DNA of 64,000 bases from NCBI GenBank assembly GCA_033980235.1, contig CM067065.1, positions 21,766,837-21,830,836 on the forward strand, given 5' to 3'. This document shows, piece by piece, positions 45,790-59,135 of this stretch (position 1 is its first letter; each line of letters starts with the position of its first letter). The notes under the pieces were generated by a model. It searched no databases. It had not been told where the DNA came from and saw only the letters and a program-made list of their open reading frames with translations. The DNA comes from Diadema setosum. Lineage: Eukaryota > Echinodermata > Echinoidea > Diadematoida > Diadematidae. The position numbers and the translations under genes are program-made.

Positions 45790-48700
45790 GTGAAAACGTT
45801 GAACGATATACAATTGGCCATTTTCGGGCTTTGCGATATTCAAACCCTTGTAAAATTGTCACCTGTGGGTGTTTTTCATAGTTTCAGGTATCATTTGGTA
45901 GGGGAGGGTTGTGCTTTTCAGAAAATATATACTTTGTATTGTTGTTACTGCATTTCTTTAAAAAATAATGCCTTAAACTGAAAAAATTGACAAAAATGCA
46001 TATTTTATGAAAAAATCCTAGGATCAGACGTCGCAATTTTTGTTCTAATCCAATTCTGCAGCTTTGTTTTTCCTTGTGAGTAAGCCAACATACTTCAACT
46101 ATTTAATCAAGTACTTCTGCCATGAACGTGTGTATTATTTATCTTATCAGGAACTTTTGAATTCACTCATGTCTGAAAAAGAACATCTCTGAATGAATGA
46201 TATTTTCCTTCACGCAAAAAATTCAGGATGAATATGAAAACATGTAAGGCCATATTTATTTAGTGTCTTATCCATACTACCATTCCATCAAAATTTGTGA
46301 CTGAGTTGTATAAAACAATCGCGTGGTGCCTCATTAAAGAAGATTATACTGAATAACCATCAGAGATGTTCGATTGGTCAATGGTGTCATCAATGAAAGT
46401 TGATTATGCTTGAGATAAAAACTGGTGATCAGTATGTCAGTGTGAGCCAGGCGACTATGATGATTGGCAACTTCAGCAGCATACTGTCCAGAAAAATGAG
46501 TTCTGGTTGAAAATCCAAATTGGCGAATGTCTCTGATCAAAACGAATGTCTCTGATTGAAAATCTCTGAAGGGATATTCCCTCATCTGACACTTACAAAG
46601 TGCATGGTATTTTATTTGCGTGCTTATATTACGCACTGACGAGCCATCCTGGAATCGAGTCGGCACAATTCAACAACAGAAATGCCCACAAATCCTGAAA
46701 ATGTGAGTAATAACAAAAACTTTCCTGGTGTTTGTGCCGATTTATAAGAATTATTATTCCGTAGATTTGCCAATTAGTATTATCTGTGAACTTATGTATT
46801 TTAATCTTTGGATTAGAAACATATTAAAGAAGGATAGACAATAAATATGTAAGATTCTGCATGAAGATCAAAGACCGCACGTCTCTGAGCAAAATGAAAA
46901 ACGTCTCTGATAATTACTGTTTCATAAAATAAAGACATCCACTCTACAAATTATGAAAACATTAAAGTAAAATTAGCTCTGGATGGGTGCGGTTAGTATT
47001 ATAGGAACAAGTAGAACAAGGATTACACGGGTGTGTTATAATATTAAGAAAAATGAAGCTTCCTGAAAGATGTTGAAAATATGTAGAAAAGTCTCAAATT
47101 TAAGGTTTTCTGTTGATTGAGCAAGTGTAAACACATTGCCTGGACATAAACTATGTTTTATGACTATTAATAGGTCAATAGTTCTTAATTTTAATGTAGT
47201 AGCCACTATAAATTACGTATTTTTTATTAGAGAAGCAGAAATGTAAGAAAAACAGGTTTAGGTCAGGGACGTTCTCTGAACAAATAGGATCTGTTCTCAA
47301 ACCAATATTAATGACCCGTCATGGCGAATTGCTGCCTACGTTTGTAGCACATAGGTTCCTCAATCCAAATATATTGCCATTATCTTGTAAAAATCGAACC
47401 CATTGAGTATTGATAAGCAAAGATGTTTACGTCAGAGACGTTATACGGGACGTTTTACATATTTTCAACTATTACAATTAGGAGTATATCTATCATTATT
47501 CCACAGTAGATGGCCCTCGTATACGTACATTGTTCTATGTAATTTGCGCAATCTAAAAACAATGTTGATTTTATAATTTTGATCAGAGACGTTCATTTTG
47601 TGCGTACATTGCTCTTCTAGCGCATGGCAAGTTAATTTCAATATCATTTTCACTCTATTTTTTTTTTCTTACAGCAAGATGGGAAGACCGGATGGATTTT
47701 AGACACTCCGAATATTAGAATTTCTTCCTGTTAAATATCTTAAGTCTCAGTCATGTTCATGGAGCCTACAAGTTCCAGACCACGGTCGTGGTACTGGCAA
47801 GACTGGACGGACATCTTGGAGGTGCCATCTGTTTACAAAATAATGACTTTCCCAACCCCGGGTTCAGATCGCAAGCGACACAGTCGGTAGTATGCACTGA
47901 TTGAGGACATTGAATACCAAATGGAGGAGAAATTCAGTTCAATGTTATAATGCAGACTCTGTTTTTAATGCACGTCACTACGTTTGCTTTTGATCCTGTG
48001 AAATTTGAAGCTTACACGCTAAGAAGTAAAGGTTCAAATTTGCACCCAATTTCAAACAATGGCAGCACACCTGCAGGGCACACTTGCACCCTTAATTATG
48101 CTAAATTGCACCCTAACTTAACTGCCTTTTTGAATTTTTGCTGATTTCTGCAAATAAGGTTCTGTACAGTGGATAAGAATAATATGTAAATGAGTGAGCT
48201 AACCATGTCATAACCTCACCATTTTCTATTGATCGTGTACAACCCCCCCCCCCCGAAAATGTAATGTTTCTGGCATTGAAATCTGAAACATAATACTATT
48301 CCTGGTTAATTACCTTCGGAATAGTGATCAGTTAGATACACCCGGTTTTAAGCCTGGGGCATCAATGTTTAAATGAAAAACTGAAAATTTAAAAAATGTT
48401 ATGTACAAATGTTATGGCAAGTTGTGACTGGATAACATGCTCATTTTGCCATTTGCAGATTCATAATGACCATTCAAAAACTGTTTACTGAAAAACTAGC
48501 GAAACTTCAAAATGTCATAACTTCCTCATTTCTGTTGAGCCCGTAGGATTTTCTTTCTTATCAACGAATAACTTTATACATTTGGGCTAAATTTCCCCTG
48601 TAATGAAGGCTTTTTCCTTTGGAAGTAAGGTGAGATATTCTCGTGATGTTTTTGAGGTTTGTAAGCCAAATACATGAGAAAAGGAAAAATAATAACGTCT

Positions 48701-50363
48701 GTGATGAAACAAGAAAACGTCTATTAAGAATGTCCCTGACCTAGTTTCCTCTAAAACATTATGTATCGCCTTTGCGTTGAAGGAAGAAGGATTAATAATC
48801 CCCTTACGATGTCACAGATAAAATGTCGTGATATTATCATTGTCAACCTCTTGAAAGAGGTTTTCAGTTCACTTTTGGTCAACAAACAGTTGGCATACCA
48901 CACTGTTGATATTCTTTTGAGTTTGGTGTTGTGGCAAGTGCATTACGTTGTTTACAATTCATATCTGCCATAGTATACTAAAAAAAAAAAATCGTAGCGA
49001 AATTTGATGCTTCTAGGATAAGCAAATATTAATTACAGCTTTCTGAGACAACATCATTACAGTGGACCAGGTACGGTCCCTAATGGAAATCCAAACTGGC
49101 CTGACATATTAGGCTAAGGGGTCAAATTAAATTAGTATCAATAAATTCGTGTTTTCCTTTGTTATAGATTTGGACTACATTTGAAAGCAAACATGTACAA
49201 AATTGATAGCGTGTGGGCACACCTGCATATACACCTGATGGTAAAATGCAAAGTAGTGGTCATCATTAAAAAAAAAAAAAAACAATTCTTGACATTTAGG
49301 CCTAGGTAAATGATTTCTCAATGAATGTGGAATGTCGAGTTACGAGCATCTTTTAAAATTGGGAACTTGATGTTTAATTTTAGTGATAACTTACAGCCGA
49401 AACGTCCCTGATGGAAAAGCAAATGTCCCTGATATAAATGAGTAATTAGGTAAAGTAGTTAAAATTGCAAGTCTTTCATGTAATTTTGTTGTCTGTCATT
49501 CAAAAATGTTGTAAGATCTGAATAATATAATTATCAAGAACAGGCTTGTTGTTGATTTTCGGTGCAGAAATCGAAATTCTTCTTACAATTTGGAGATTTG
49601 TAGTTACAATCAGTTAGTATGAAAAATAATTCGAGTTGAAATAACTATTCTGAATTGTTGACAAAAGATTAGCATGTGTTGAATAAAGGAATAATGTTGT
49701 TTGCTCACAAAACTCTTAATTATGGATCAAAGGACATCATTTGTATTGCCTATATCTGAGGAACGTCTATGAGTGAAACCAGAACGTCTCTGATCAAAAC
49801 ATGGCTTACTTCCAGCATCTGCATAGGGCTTTTATGGTGATTTGATCAAACGAAATGCACTAAATCCATTATTAGTATCTACTGATCAAAAACATTTAAA
49901 CAAATGAGACCCCTGCTATATGTTTTGTTCAAATGAGATGAAAGTGAAGATAAGAATATGAAAATCTCTGTTTAAATGACAAAAACTTCACTTTTTTCTT
50001 TAACTTTCATGTGTATTAGCTTTTGTAAACTTCGCAGGAGGTAAACAATATTTTAGGAACAAATTAACACAGTCTTCGAAAGTATGGGCAAAATGAAATT
50101 ATTTTCATTTGAATATTTTTTTCACCTTTCATTTGAATTTTCAATAAAACAATGTTTATTCTAGTCAGAGACGTTCGCCAATACTGTCACAGTTATATTT
50201 AACCTGGGATAAAAACAACACCCTTGGAGATATCCCAGTATAATTGGGTTTGTAAGAAAGCTGACATCAATGACATTTCACTGAGATATGTTTATATCAG
50301 TGAGTCACATGTTTAAATTTTGACCCCTGATTTGCCCAATTGTACATCGTTCAACGTTTTCAC

Positions 50364-50365
<2 letters not shown>
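45788..50365 (+). mobile_element. Unassigned DNA transposon, copy 1 (4578 bp)
   Basis: Starts GGGTGAAAACGTTGAACGAT and ends with its reverse complement (ATCGTTCAACGTTTTCACCC). The terminal inverted repeat is about 30 bp (it continues to CAATTGG), and AT repeats flank both sides. The interior is collinear with 53278-57982. It is AT-rich with many GTCTCTGA/TCAGAGAC words. Frames shared with copy 2 are a minus-strand stretch at 46666-46334 (FQDGSSVRNISTQIKYH) and a plus-strand stretch at 47753-47950 (EPTSSRPRSWYWQDWTDILE), the latter with a stop here. No transposase recognised. Confidence 0.85.

Positions 50366-50407
<42 letters not shown>
50366..50407. repeat. (AT)n microsatellite
   Basis: AT tract at the right end of element copy 1. 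Confidence 0.95.
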
Positions 50408-50411
<4 letters not shown>

Positions 50412-50525
50412 ACCGAAATGATTATTGCTAGGGAAAAATACTTCAAGAAATTATTCTGTGGCAACAGACTGTTGTGGATGTGCAACAATTGTGAGTTATA
50501 TAAGAGCTTGGAGTCCATGACATAC

Positions 50526-50642
50526 CTGACAGGATGATGCTGATTTGGCCGCTTGATCGAAAACATAACAGTTTTGCTTGAAACATTCTACACTGAAGCT
50601 CGAAAAACCTGGCAAGGTGAATGTCCATTTGTTGGAGTAAAG
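50526..50642 (-). CDS. NLR-type leucine-rich-repeat exon D, shortened
   Basis: 117 bp, 39 codons, phase 0/0. Acceptor TTTTTCCCCCCTACAG, donor CAG|GTATGT. It reads LYSNKWTFTLPGFSSFSVEC, VFDQAAKSASSCQ, aligning with the second half of exons B and E (QWVxTMPxLSxFSV ... SCQ). The first 15-22 residues of the module (the IQDLxL strand) are absent, so the exon is either shortened at a new acceptor or part of a decayed paralogue. It lies only 160 bp from element copy 1. Confidence 0.6.
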
Positions 50643-51634
50643 CTGTAGGGGGGAAAAATTGTGATATTTTACAAGAATTCACATCATCGGCACGTACAAG
50701 ATCAGAAAATTTCTTCCATGCACAATTTCTTAAAACCGAAATTAACTTTCCGTCGGGACTTCCAAAAATTATTCACGGCACTAAAACAGAAATGTACGTC
50801 TTCCCAATATGCACTGCATGAGGCTGGTGTCGCCTTATCTAGTTGTTTATGGAGTTTGTGGCGTTGAACTTTATAATGCAATTGAAGACGTTGCTTTTAT
50901 TGCAGTCGACTAATGTGTTCAGAAATTTACATGAATGCTGCACACTAAGTGGGAGAATAATGGATGTATAATTACATGCGTACAAACAACAACGAAATTA
51001 ACATTTCGTTATGCAAGTTTTCATAAAGCTGTTGTTGCTTTTTCGCTTCTATAGACAATAGATCACCTCGGCAGCACACTACGTGATGCACATTCACTTT
51101 TGAGAGGTTTTTGTAAGTCTTTATGTGCCACGTTCGCACGTCCGACTCAGTCGACGGCGTGCCAACTTCGCATATTCTGCTCAACAAACAAAGCCGCCAA
51201 AACCGATCGATAAATCGCTAATCCCTCGGTACAATGAAAGCGTTTCTCACGCTTTTGTTCCTCTCACTTAGGCTTGCATTCTATGTGGTGATTGACTATC
51301 AAGCGCTGTTCCCAACTAGATTTGCGTGTACATTCTAAGTTTCTGTCATCTGTCATTATTTAAACTATTTCATGTGCAAAAGTCATGCCTTTACAGTAAT
51401 GTAGCAACTGGTAATTCAAAAGAAAAATTGAAAATAAAATTGTTATACATTGTTTATGGTAGCAAAGTTTGGCATTCCTCTTTAACTTTGCTCACTATTA
51501 TGTACGGCTTAACAGACATTTGTATTAGTTATACAGACTGGAAAAACAAAATTCTTTCTCAAAGCATGACTACTTTCGTGTCTCAGAATAATGTGGCACA
51601 CAGGGGGTTTCCACCATGGCACATAAAGAGTTAA
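50643..51634. other. Putative intron; one inverted-repeat copy
   Basis: No gene. 51105-51175 is the inverted counterpart of 60877-60945 (GACTCAGTCGACGGCGTGCC). Confidence 0.45.
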
Positions 51635-51719
51635 CCCGTTGAGGACGAGTCCCGAGTATACTCGGGCAGGTGTCTATGGGAAATGCGTGTTGTAGCAAAA
51701 TCAAACCGTCCTCAACGGG
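51635..51719. mobile_element. 85-bp foldback MITE with TTAA duplication
   Basis: CCCGTTGAGGACG ... CGTCCTCAACGGG (13-bp arms) between TTAA at 51631-51634 and 51720-51723. The CCC start and TTAA target are piggyBac-like. The interior holds the palindrome CCCGAGTATACTCGGG. Confidence 0.75.
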
Positions 51720-51723
51720 TTAA

Positions 51724-53277
51724 CAGAGTATTTGAGGCATATTGAAGTCAACCCTAGTCACGAGTACATAGGGGGTCATTTTAATAATCATGAAACAGTA
51801 AGAAAAGTAAGAAAAATGTAATCACATATACACGAGCACTTACTATTGCATTGTTTACAAGTATATAAATAAAAGCACCCTTGGAAATATATACACAGAA
51901 CAGGAAGCGATGAGCGTCCCTTGTTTAATAATAAAGTAATGACAATAATCAAGACATAACCACGGAAAAAAAGTGTATAAGTCATAAAGCGGCTGAACAA
52001 ACTGATCAAGAACCGCAGTTCTAAAAATGTAATGCGTATCAACTACCCCATTATAATTACAATACTTTGTATTCGATGTGGAAAGCTTTTGCATCGATTT
52101 TTTTTTTACCTGTTTTTATTATTTCTTCTTTCTTTCTTTTTTTTTTTGCAAATTACAAATCCCCTCCACATTTACATTGGGGATACGATGATACAACATC
52201 GCCGGTCATTGATGTTGGGTAAACAGCTTAAAGAAAGAAATAGAGAGAGAGGGAGGTGGCAACAGACTGAGTTCCATGTGCATAACGGAGATATACTCAG
52301 GAAATCATAATGAAAGAATACTGATAACAAATCTGTTATTTTTGTAATAAACATTATTATTCACGAGCCATTTCGAGGCCCCCAAGCCGAACTCGTCGTA
52401 AGGAGCCGGTAACCACAGTTTTTTTTTCTTTTTTTTTTTATTATGTAAAAGTTCAAAGATATCCGGCAAATGAGAAACATAAACATCCAGGAATTTGGAA
52501 TTAAACTCGATGACCATGACTAATCTGAGCTATTTTCCATTAGAGATGAAAACAAAATATGTGTTCATTTCCACTCAAAATTGGTTTCGATTATCAATAC
52601 ATGATACCTAGTTGAAAAGTTGTGAAACCGCACATAAACGATGGTCAATGGATGGCATCAGCCATTCAGTTTGTGATAATTAGAAGAAAAAAAAATCTTT
52701 ACACAAAATGGCGCGAATTGCATATGAGAAATCAAGCAAGAAATCGCACCTGCTGAAGCTTATTATACCCAACAAATTGTTCAACATTTCAAACATTCTA
52801 CTCCATCAGTCTGGTTTCAACAAATGGTTTGGAATTGCGTCTTGGCCAAAGAAATCATCGCGGATCCAAATTGGGAACTCTGATCCACCATATAATATAA
52901 CCGAAAAACAAAATTAACACTCCATTAGTTTAAGGGGTTAGGGCAGTGGGGTAATATGTCATGTTTTCTGAGCCCCTACAAATCATCTACGGTTGGTAAG
53001 CTCAAATTGTGATGATTAAAAAAAAAAAGGTAACCAAAAGGCAATATATCTTGAAATAATAAACATGGCAACAATTCCGTTTTTTGGTAATCAAAATTCC
53101 AACCACTTATACTCCGAGGTTTTGAGGTGAATTACTGAATCAAATCAAGGACAGAGTTCACTTTGATATAACTATGTTGTAAAGATGGCTTTTAAAGATA
53201 TTCTGCTGTTTTCATGGAATGGTTAAAATTATTCTAAACATTAGAAAACCCATTTGTCCATGGGCATATATATATAT
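51724..53277. other. Putative intron, nothing recognised
   Basis: Poly-T and AG-rich stretches; short frames without motifs. It ends at the left AT border of element copy 2. Confidence 0.4.
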
Positions 53278-56200
53278 GGGTGAAAACGTTGAACGATGTA
53301 CAATTGGCCATTTTCGGGCTTTTCGATATTCAAACCCTTGTAAAATTGTCACCTGGGGGTGTTTTTCATGGTTCTAGGTATCATTTGGTAGGGGAGGGTT
53401 GTACCTTTCAGAAAATATTTACTTTGTAGTGTTCTTACTGCATTTTCTTTAAAAAATAATGCTTTGAAGCTGAAAAATTGACAAAAATGCATATTTTGGG
53501 AAAAAATCCCAGAATCACACGTCTTAATTTTTGTTCCAATGCATTTCTACAGCTTTGTTTTTCCTTGTGAGTAAGCCCACACACTTCAACTATTTAATCA
53601 AGTACTTCTGCCATCAACGTGTGTATTATTTATCTTATCAGGAAACGTTGAATTCACTTATGTCTGAAAAAGAACGTCTCTGAATGAATTATCTTTTCCA
53701 TGACGCCAAAGATTCAGAATGACTATGAAAACATGTAAGGCCACATTTATTTAGCGTCTTATCCATACTACCATTCCATCAAAATTTGTGAGTGAGCTGT
53801 GTGAAATAATCGTGTGGTGGCTCATTAAAGAAAATTATACTGAATAACCATCACAGATGTTCAGTTATTTAATGGTTTCATAAATGAAAGTGGATTATGC
53901 TTGAGATAAAAAGTGGTTTTCAGTATGTCAGTGTGAGCCAGGCAAGTATGATGGTTGGCAACTTCAGTAGCATACTGTTCACAAAAGTGAGTTCTGGTTG
54001 AAAACCCGAATTTGTGAATGTCTCTGATCAGAACGAATGTCCCTGATTGAAAGTCTCTGAAGGGATATTCCCTCATCTGACACTTTCGCACTGCATGATA
54101 TTTTATCTGCGTGCTTATTTTACGCACTGACGAGCCATCCTGGAATCGAGTCAGCACAGTTCAACGACAGATATGCCCACAAATCTTGAAAATGTGGGTA
54201 ATAACAAAAACTTTCCTGGTGTTTGTGCCTATTTATTAGAATTATTATTCCGTAGATTTGCCAATCAGTATCATTTGTGAAATTATGTATTGTAATCTTT
54301 GGATTAGAGGTAAATTAAAAAAGGATAGACAGTAAATATGTCAGAATCTGCACGAAAATCAAAGACCGCACGTCTCTGAGCAAAATGAAAAACGTCTCTG
54401 AAAATTACTGTTTCATGAAATAAAGACATCCACTATACAAATTATGAGAACATTAAAGTAAATTTATGTCTGGATGGGCTCAGTTAGTATAATAGGAGCG
54501 GGTAGAACCAAGTTAACACTGGCGTGTTGTAATATTAAGAAAAATGAAGCTTCCTGAAAGATGTTGAAAATATGTAAAAGAGTTTCAAATTTAAGATTTT
54601 CTGTTGATTGAGCAAGTGTAAACACATTGCCAGGACAGAAAATATGTTTTATGACTAGTAATAGGTCAATAGTCTATGATTATTATGTAGTAGTCACTTT
54701 AGTTTACGTATTTTTTGTGAGAGAGGCAGAAATGTAAGAAAAACAGGTTTAGGTCAGAGACGTTCTCTGAACAAATAAGATCTGCTCTCAAACCAATATC
54801 AATGACCCACCATGGCGAATTGGTGCTCATGTTTGTAGCAAATTGGTTCCTCAATCCAAATATAATGCCAATATATTGTAAAAATCAAACCCATTAAGTA
54901 CTGATAAGCAAAGATGTTTACGTCAGAGACGTTACATTGAACGTTTTACACATTTTCAACTGCTACAATAAGGAGTAGATCTTTCATTATTCCAGAGTAT
55001 ATAGCCCTCGTATACATACATCGTTCTTGGTAATTTACGCAATCTAAAAACAATGTTGATTTTATAAATTTGATCAGAGACGTTCATTTGTGCGTACATT
55101 GTTCTTCCAGTGCATGATAAATACATTTTAATATCATTTTAACTCTGTCTTTTTTTTTCTTACATCAAGATGGGAAGACCGGATGGATTTTAAATGCTCC
55201 GAATATTAGAATTTCGTCCTGCTCAGGATCTTTAGGCTCAGTCATGTTCATGGAGCCTACAAGTTCCAGACCACGGCCGTGGTACTGGCAAGACCGGACG
55301 GACATTTTGGAGGTGCCATCTGTTTACAAAATAATGACTACTGGTATCCCAACTCCTGTTTCAGGTAGCAAGCGACGCAGTCGGTACCATGCACTGATTG
55401 AGGACATGGAAAACCAAGTCCAGGGGAAATACAATTCAATGTTATAATGCGGACTCTGTTTTTAATGCACATCACTACGTTTGCTTTTGAGGCTGTAAAA
55501 TCTGAGGCTTACATGCTAAGAAATAAATGTTCAAATTTGCACCTAATTTGTAACAATAGCAGCACACCTGCGGTGCATACTTGCACCCTTAATTGTGCTT
55601 AATTGCACCATTAATTAACTGCCCTTTTGAAGTTTTGCTAATTTCTGCAAACAAGTTCTCGTACAGTTGATAAGAATATGCAAATGAGTGAGCTAACCAT
55701 GTCATGACCTCACAATTTTCCATTGATCGTGTACAAAAAATAACGAACATTCAATTTTTCTGTCTTTGAAATCTGAAACATGACGCTATTCCTGGTACAG
55801 TTGATAAGAATATGCAAATGAGTGAGCTAACCATGTCATGACCTCACAATTTTCCATTGATCGTGTACAAAAAATAACGAACATTCAATTTTTCTGTCTT
55901 TGAAATCTGAAACATGACGCTATTCCTGGTTGATTACCTTCAGAATAGTAATCAGTTATACCCGGATTAAAGCCTCGAGTATAATTATGCTTGAATGAAA
56001 AACTTAAAATTTCAAAAGTTTAAGTGCAAACATTATGGCAAGTTGTGAGGGAATGACAAGCTCAATTTGCCATTAGCATATTCATAATGACCGTTCAAAA
56101 ACTGTTTCCTGAAAAATTAGCGAAACTTCAAAACGTCATAACTTCATTATTTTTTTCTTGAGCCCGTAAGATTTTATTCTTTCTTATCAGCGGCTAGCTC

Positions 56201-57982
56201 ATATTTGAGCTGAATTTCCCCTGTAATGACTCCTTTTCTCTTAGAAGTAAGCTTAAGGTGAGATGTTCTAGTGGTATTATTTTTTAGGTTTGTAAGCCAA
56301 ATACATGAGAAAAAGAAAAATACTAACATCTATGATGAAACAAGAAAACGTCTACTAACAATGTCCCTTTACTTAGTTTCCTCTACAACACTATACTTAT
56401 GTATCGCCTTCGAGTAGAAAGAAGGATTGATAATCCCCTACCGATGTGACAGGTAAAATGTGATATTGTAATGTTATCATTGTCAAACTCTTGAAAGAGG
56501 TTTTCAGTTCATTTTTGGTCAAACGTTTGCTGTACCACACCGTTGATATTCTTTTGAGTTTGGCGTTTACAATTTATATCTGCCATAGTATACAAAAAAA
56601 AAAAAACATAGCGGAATTTGATGCTTCTAGGATGAGTATAGGTTAATTACAGCTTTCTGAGACGACATTATAACAGTGGCCCAGGTACGGTCCCTAATAA
56701 AAATCCGAACTGGCCTGACATACACATACAATCGTATTTGAGGTATAGTGGTCAAATTAAAAAAGTATTAGTAAATTTGTGTTTACCTTTGTTATAAATT
56801 TGGACTACATTTGAAAGAAAACATATACAATATTGATAGCATGTGGGCACACCTTCGCATACACCGGAAGGTGAAATACAAAGTGGTGGTCATCATAAAC
56901 AAAAACAATTCTTGACATATGCCTCGGTAAATGATTTCTCAATGAATGTGGAATGTTGAGTTACAAGCATCTTTTAAAATAGGGAGTTTGGTGTTTAATT
57001 CTAGTGATAACCTACAGCCGAAACGTCCCTGATAGAAAAGCAAATGTCTCTGATATAAACAAATAATTTAGGTAAGGTAGCCAAAATTGCAAGTATTTCA
57101 TGTTATTTTTATTTGTCTGTCATTCAAAAGTGTTGTAAGATATGAATAATATAACAAGGACAGGTTTGTTGTTGATTTTTGGTGTAGAAATCGAAATTCC
57201 TCTTACAATTTGGAGGTTTGTAATTACAATCAGTTATTATGAAAAATAGTTCAAGTTGAAATTACCACTCTGAATTGTTCACAAAAGATAAACATGTGTT
57301 TAATAAAAGAATAATGTTGTTTGTTCACAAACCTCGTAATTATGGATCAAAGGTCATTGTTTTTATTGTCTATGTCTGAGGAACGTCTATGAGTGAAACC
57401 TGAACGTCTCTGATCAAAACATGGCTTACTTTCAACATCTGTAAAGGGCTTTTATGGGGATTTGACCAAACGAAATGCACTAAATTCATTATAAGTATCT
57501 AGTGAACATTAACATTTAAACAAATGAGACCCCTGCTATATGTTTTGTTCAAATGAGATGAAAGTGAAGGTAAGAATATAAAAATCTCTGCTTAAATGAC
57601 AAAACCTCCACTTTTACTTTAACTTCCGTGTGTATTAGCTTTTGTAAACTTCACAGGAGGTAAACAATATTTTGGGAACAAATTAACACAGTCTTCAAAA
57701 GCATGAACAAGATGAAAATATATTCATTTGAATGTTTTTCTACCCTTCATTTGAATTTTCACTAAAACAATGTGTATTTTAGTCAGAGACGTTCACTAAT
57801 ATGTCACACTTCTATCTAATCTTGAATAAAAACAACACCCTTGGAGATATCCCAGTATAATCGGGTTTCCAAGAAAGCTGATATCAATGACATTTGACTG
57901 AGATATATTTATATCAGTGAGTGACGTTTTTTAATTTTGACCCCTGATTTGCCCAATTGTACATCGTTCAACGTTTTCACCC
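53278..57982 (+). mobile_element. Unassigned DNA transposon, copy 2 (4705 bp)
   Basis: Same terminal repeats (GGGTGAAAACGTTGAACGAT and complement) and same interior order as 45788-50365, in the same orientation, flanked by ATATAT. The plus-strand frame 55244-55447 (67 codons, EPTSSRPRPWYWQDRTDILE, SRYHALIEDMENQ) is open here, and the minus-strand frame is at 54157-53861. Neither resembles a known transposase to me. It carries a 134-bp internal duplication that copy 1 lacks. Confidence 0.85.
55661..55928. repeat. 134-bp tandem duplication within copy 2
   Basis: Two essentially identical units, each from GTACAGTTGATAAGAATATG to GACGCTATTCCTG. Copy 1 has a single diverged unit. Confidence 0.9.
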
Positions 57983-58319
57983 ATATATATATATATGTAT
58001 ATGTATATATTATTATTGTTTTTGTTTGTTTGTTTGTTTTACAATACAGGTACCGTCAATACTCATCATTTATCTGTTCATCGCGGAAAAAACAAGTACT
58101 TCCTCCATATTTCAGCAAAAATGGAAAAATGATTTTAAGAGATAATTCGAAATTGAAATGAGGTTCTTACATCCGAAGTGGAAATAAGACTCGTTATCCT
58201 GAAATAATAAAATTAAGGTTAGCAAATTCCGCAAATAAAGCAAAATTCTTTTAGTGTGCGCAAATCATGTATGAGCATGTGTGTTGAGGTCAAGTGCATA
58301 GAACCTTTGGAATTGTTCT

Positions 58320-58760
58320 TTAAATTGAGGCAGTTCTCACGAATCAACTATCTCTTAGGCACATGTACGGAATATGTGCGTTTTTGATGAATGAACCTTC
58401 AGAATAAAGAACATGTGAAATAACGAAACTTCGGAATAAGGAACAGCACCCTTTTCGTTACAGCAAGGAAGGAAGCGCACACGTATAGTGCACATCGCCA
58501 AGAACACACCGCCGTCTAACGGAATAACAAATCCTATTTCTTTCTCGGATTAATGAACCTTCGGAATAACGAACCCTATTTCATTCTGTGAGTAATGATA
58601 ATTTGGATACACGAGCCTTCGGATCAACCAATATCCTGGTATGGGGAATTTGTGTGTTTCTTATTAACGAAACTTCGGTATAACGAACCTTCGCAATAAG
58701 GAACAACACCTTTTCGTTTCAGCACATCGCCAAGAACACACCGCCAATCCCAGACCGGTG
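58320..58760. repeat. Degenerate CTTCGGAATAACGAAC repeats
   Basis: Repeated GAACCTTCGGAATAACGAAC-like words (AACGAAACTTCGGAATAAGG, ACGAACCTTCGCAATAAGG) and two copies of CATCGCCAAGAACACACCGCC, at irregular spacing. Non-coding. Confidence 0.7.
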
Positions 58761-58927
58761 ACTCTAGCCACCAATCTTCGAAAGTAGCGGATAAGTTAAA
58801 TGCAGGATTATGTTTTATGCATGATTGGCAAATCGCAATTAAGAAACCAGAAATTTCTACTTCATAATCTTACTACTGGTCGGTCTGCTTTACGCCATGC
58901 TCATAAATGCTGACAAGCAGATATTAT

Positions 58928-59135
58928 GTGACCATGCATCACAAAACCAATGAAAATCACCCGTCACTGTACACATTAAACTCTGCATTTCTTGAATATG
59001 AGTCCATTCTGAAGCAAATAATTTTAACACAACACTAGATATATAATGTACTCTTAAATGAATTCCACAAGGATTGGAGCAATCATTCCCCAGCATTCCC
59101 ACTGACTCCCACTGATCAGTTACTAGCCATCCCAT
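58928..59135. repeat. MITE-A-related repeat, subfamily 2
   Basis: Starts GTGACCATGCATCACAAAACC, similar to the family A terminus, but the interior is different (CATTCCCACTGACTCCCACT). The inverted copy is at 63447-63608. The minus-strand 95-codon frame here is part of the repeat. Confidence 0.65.
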
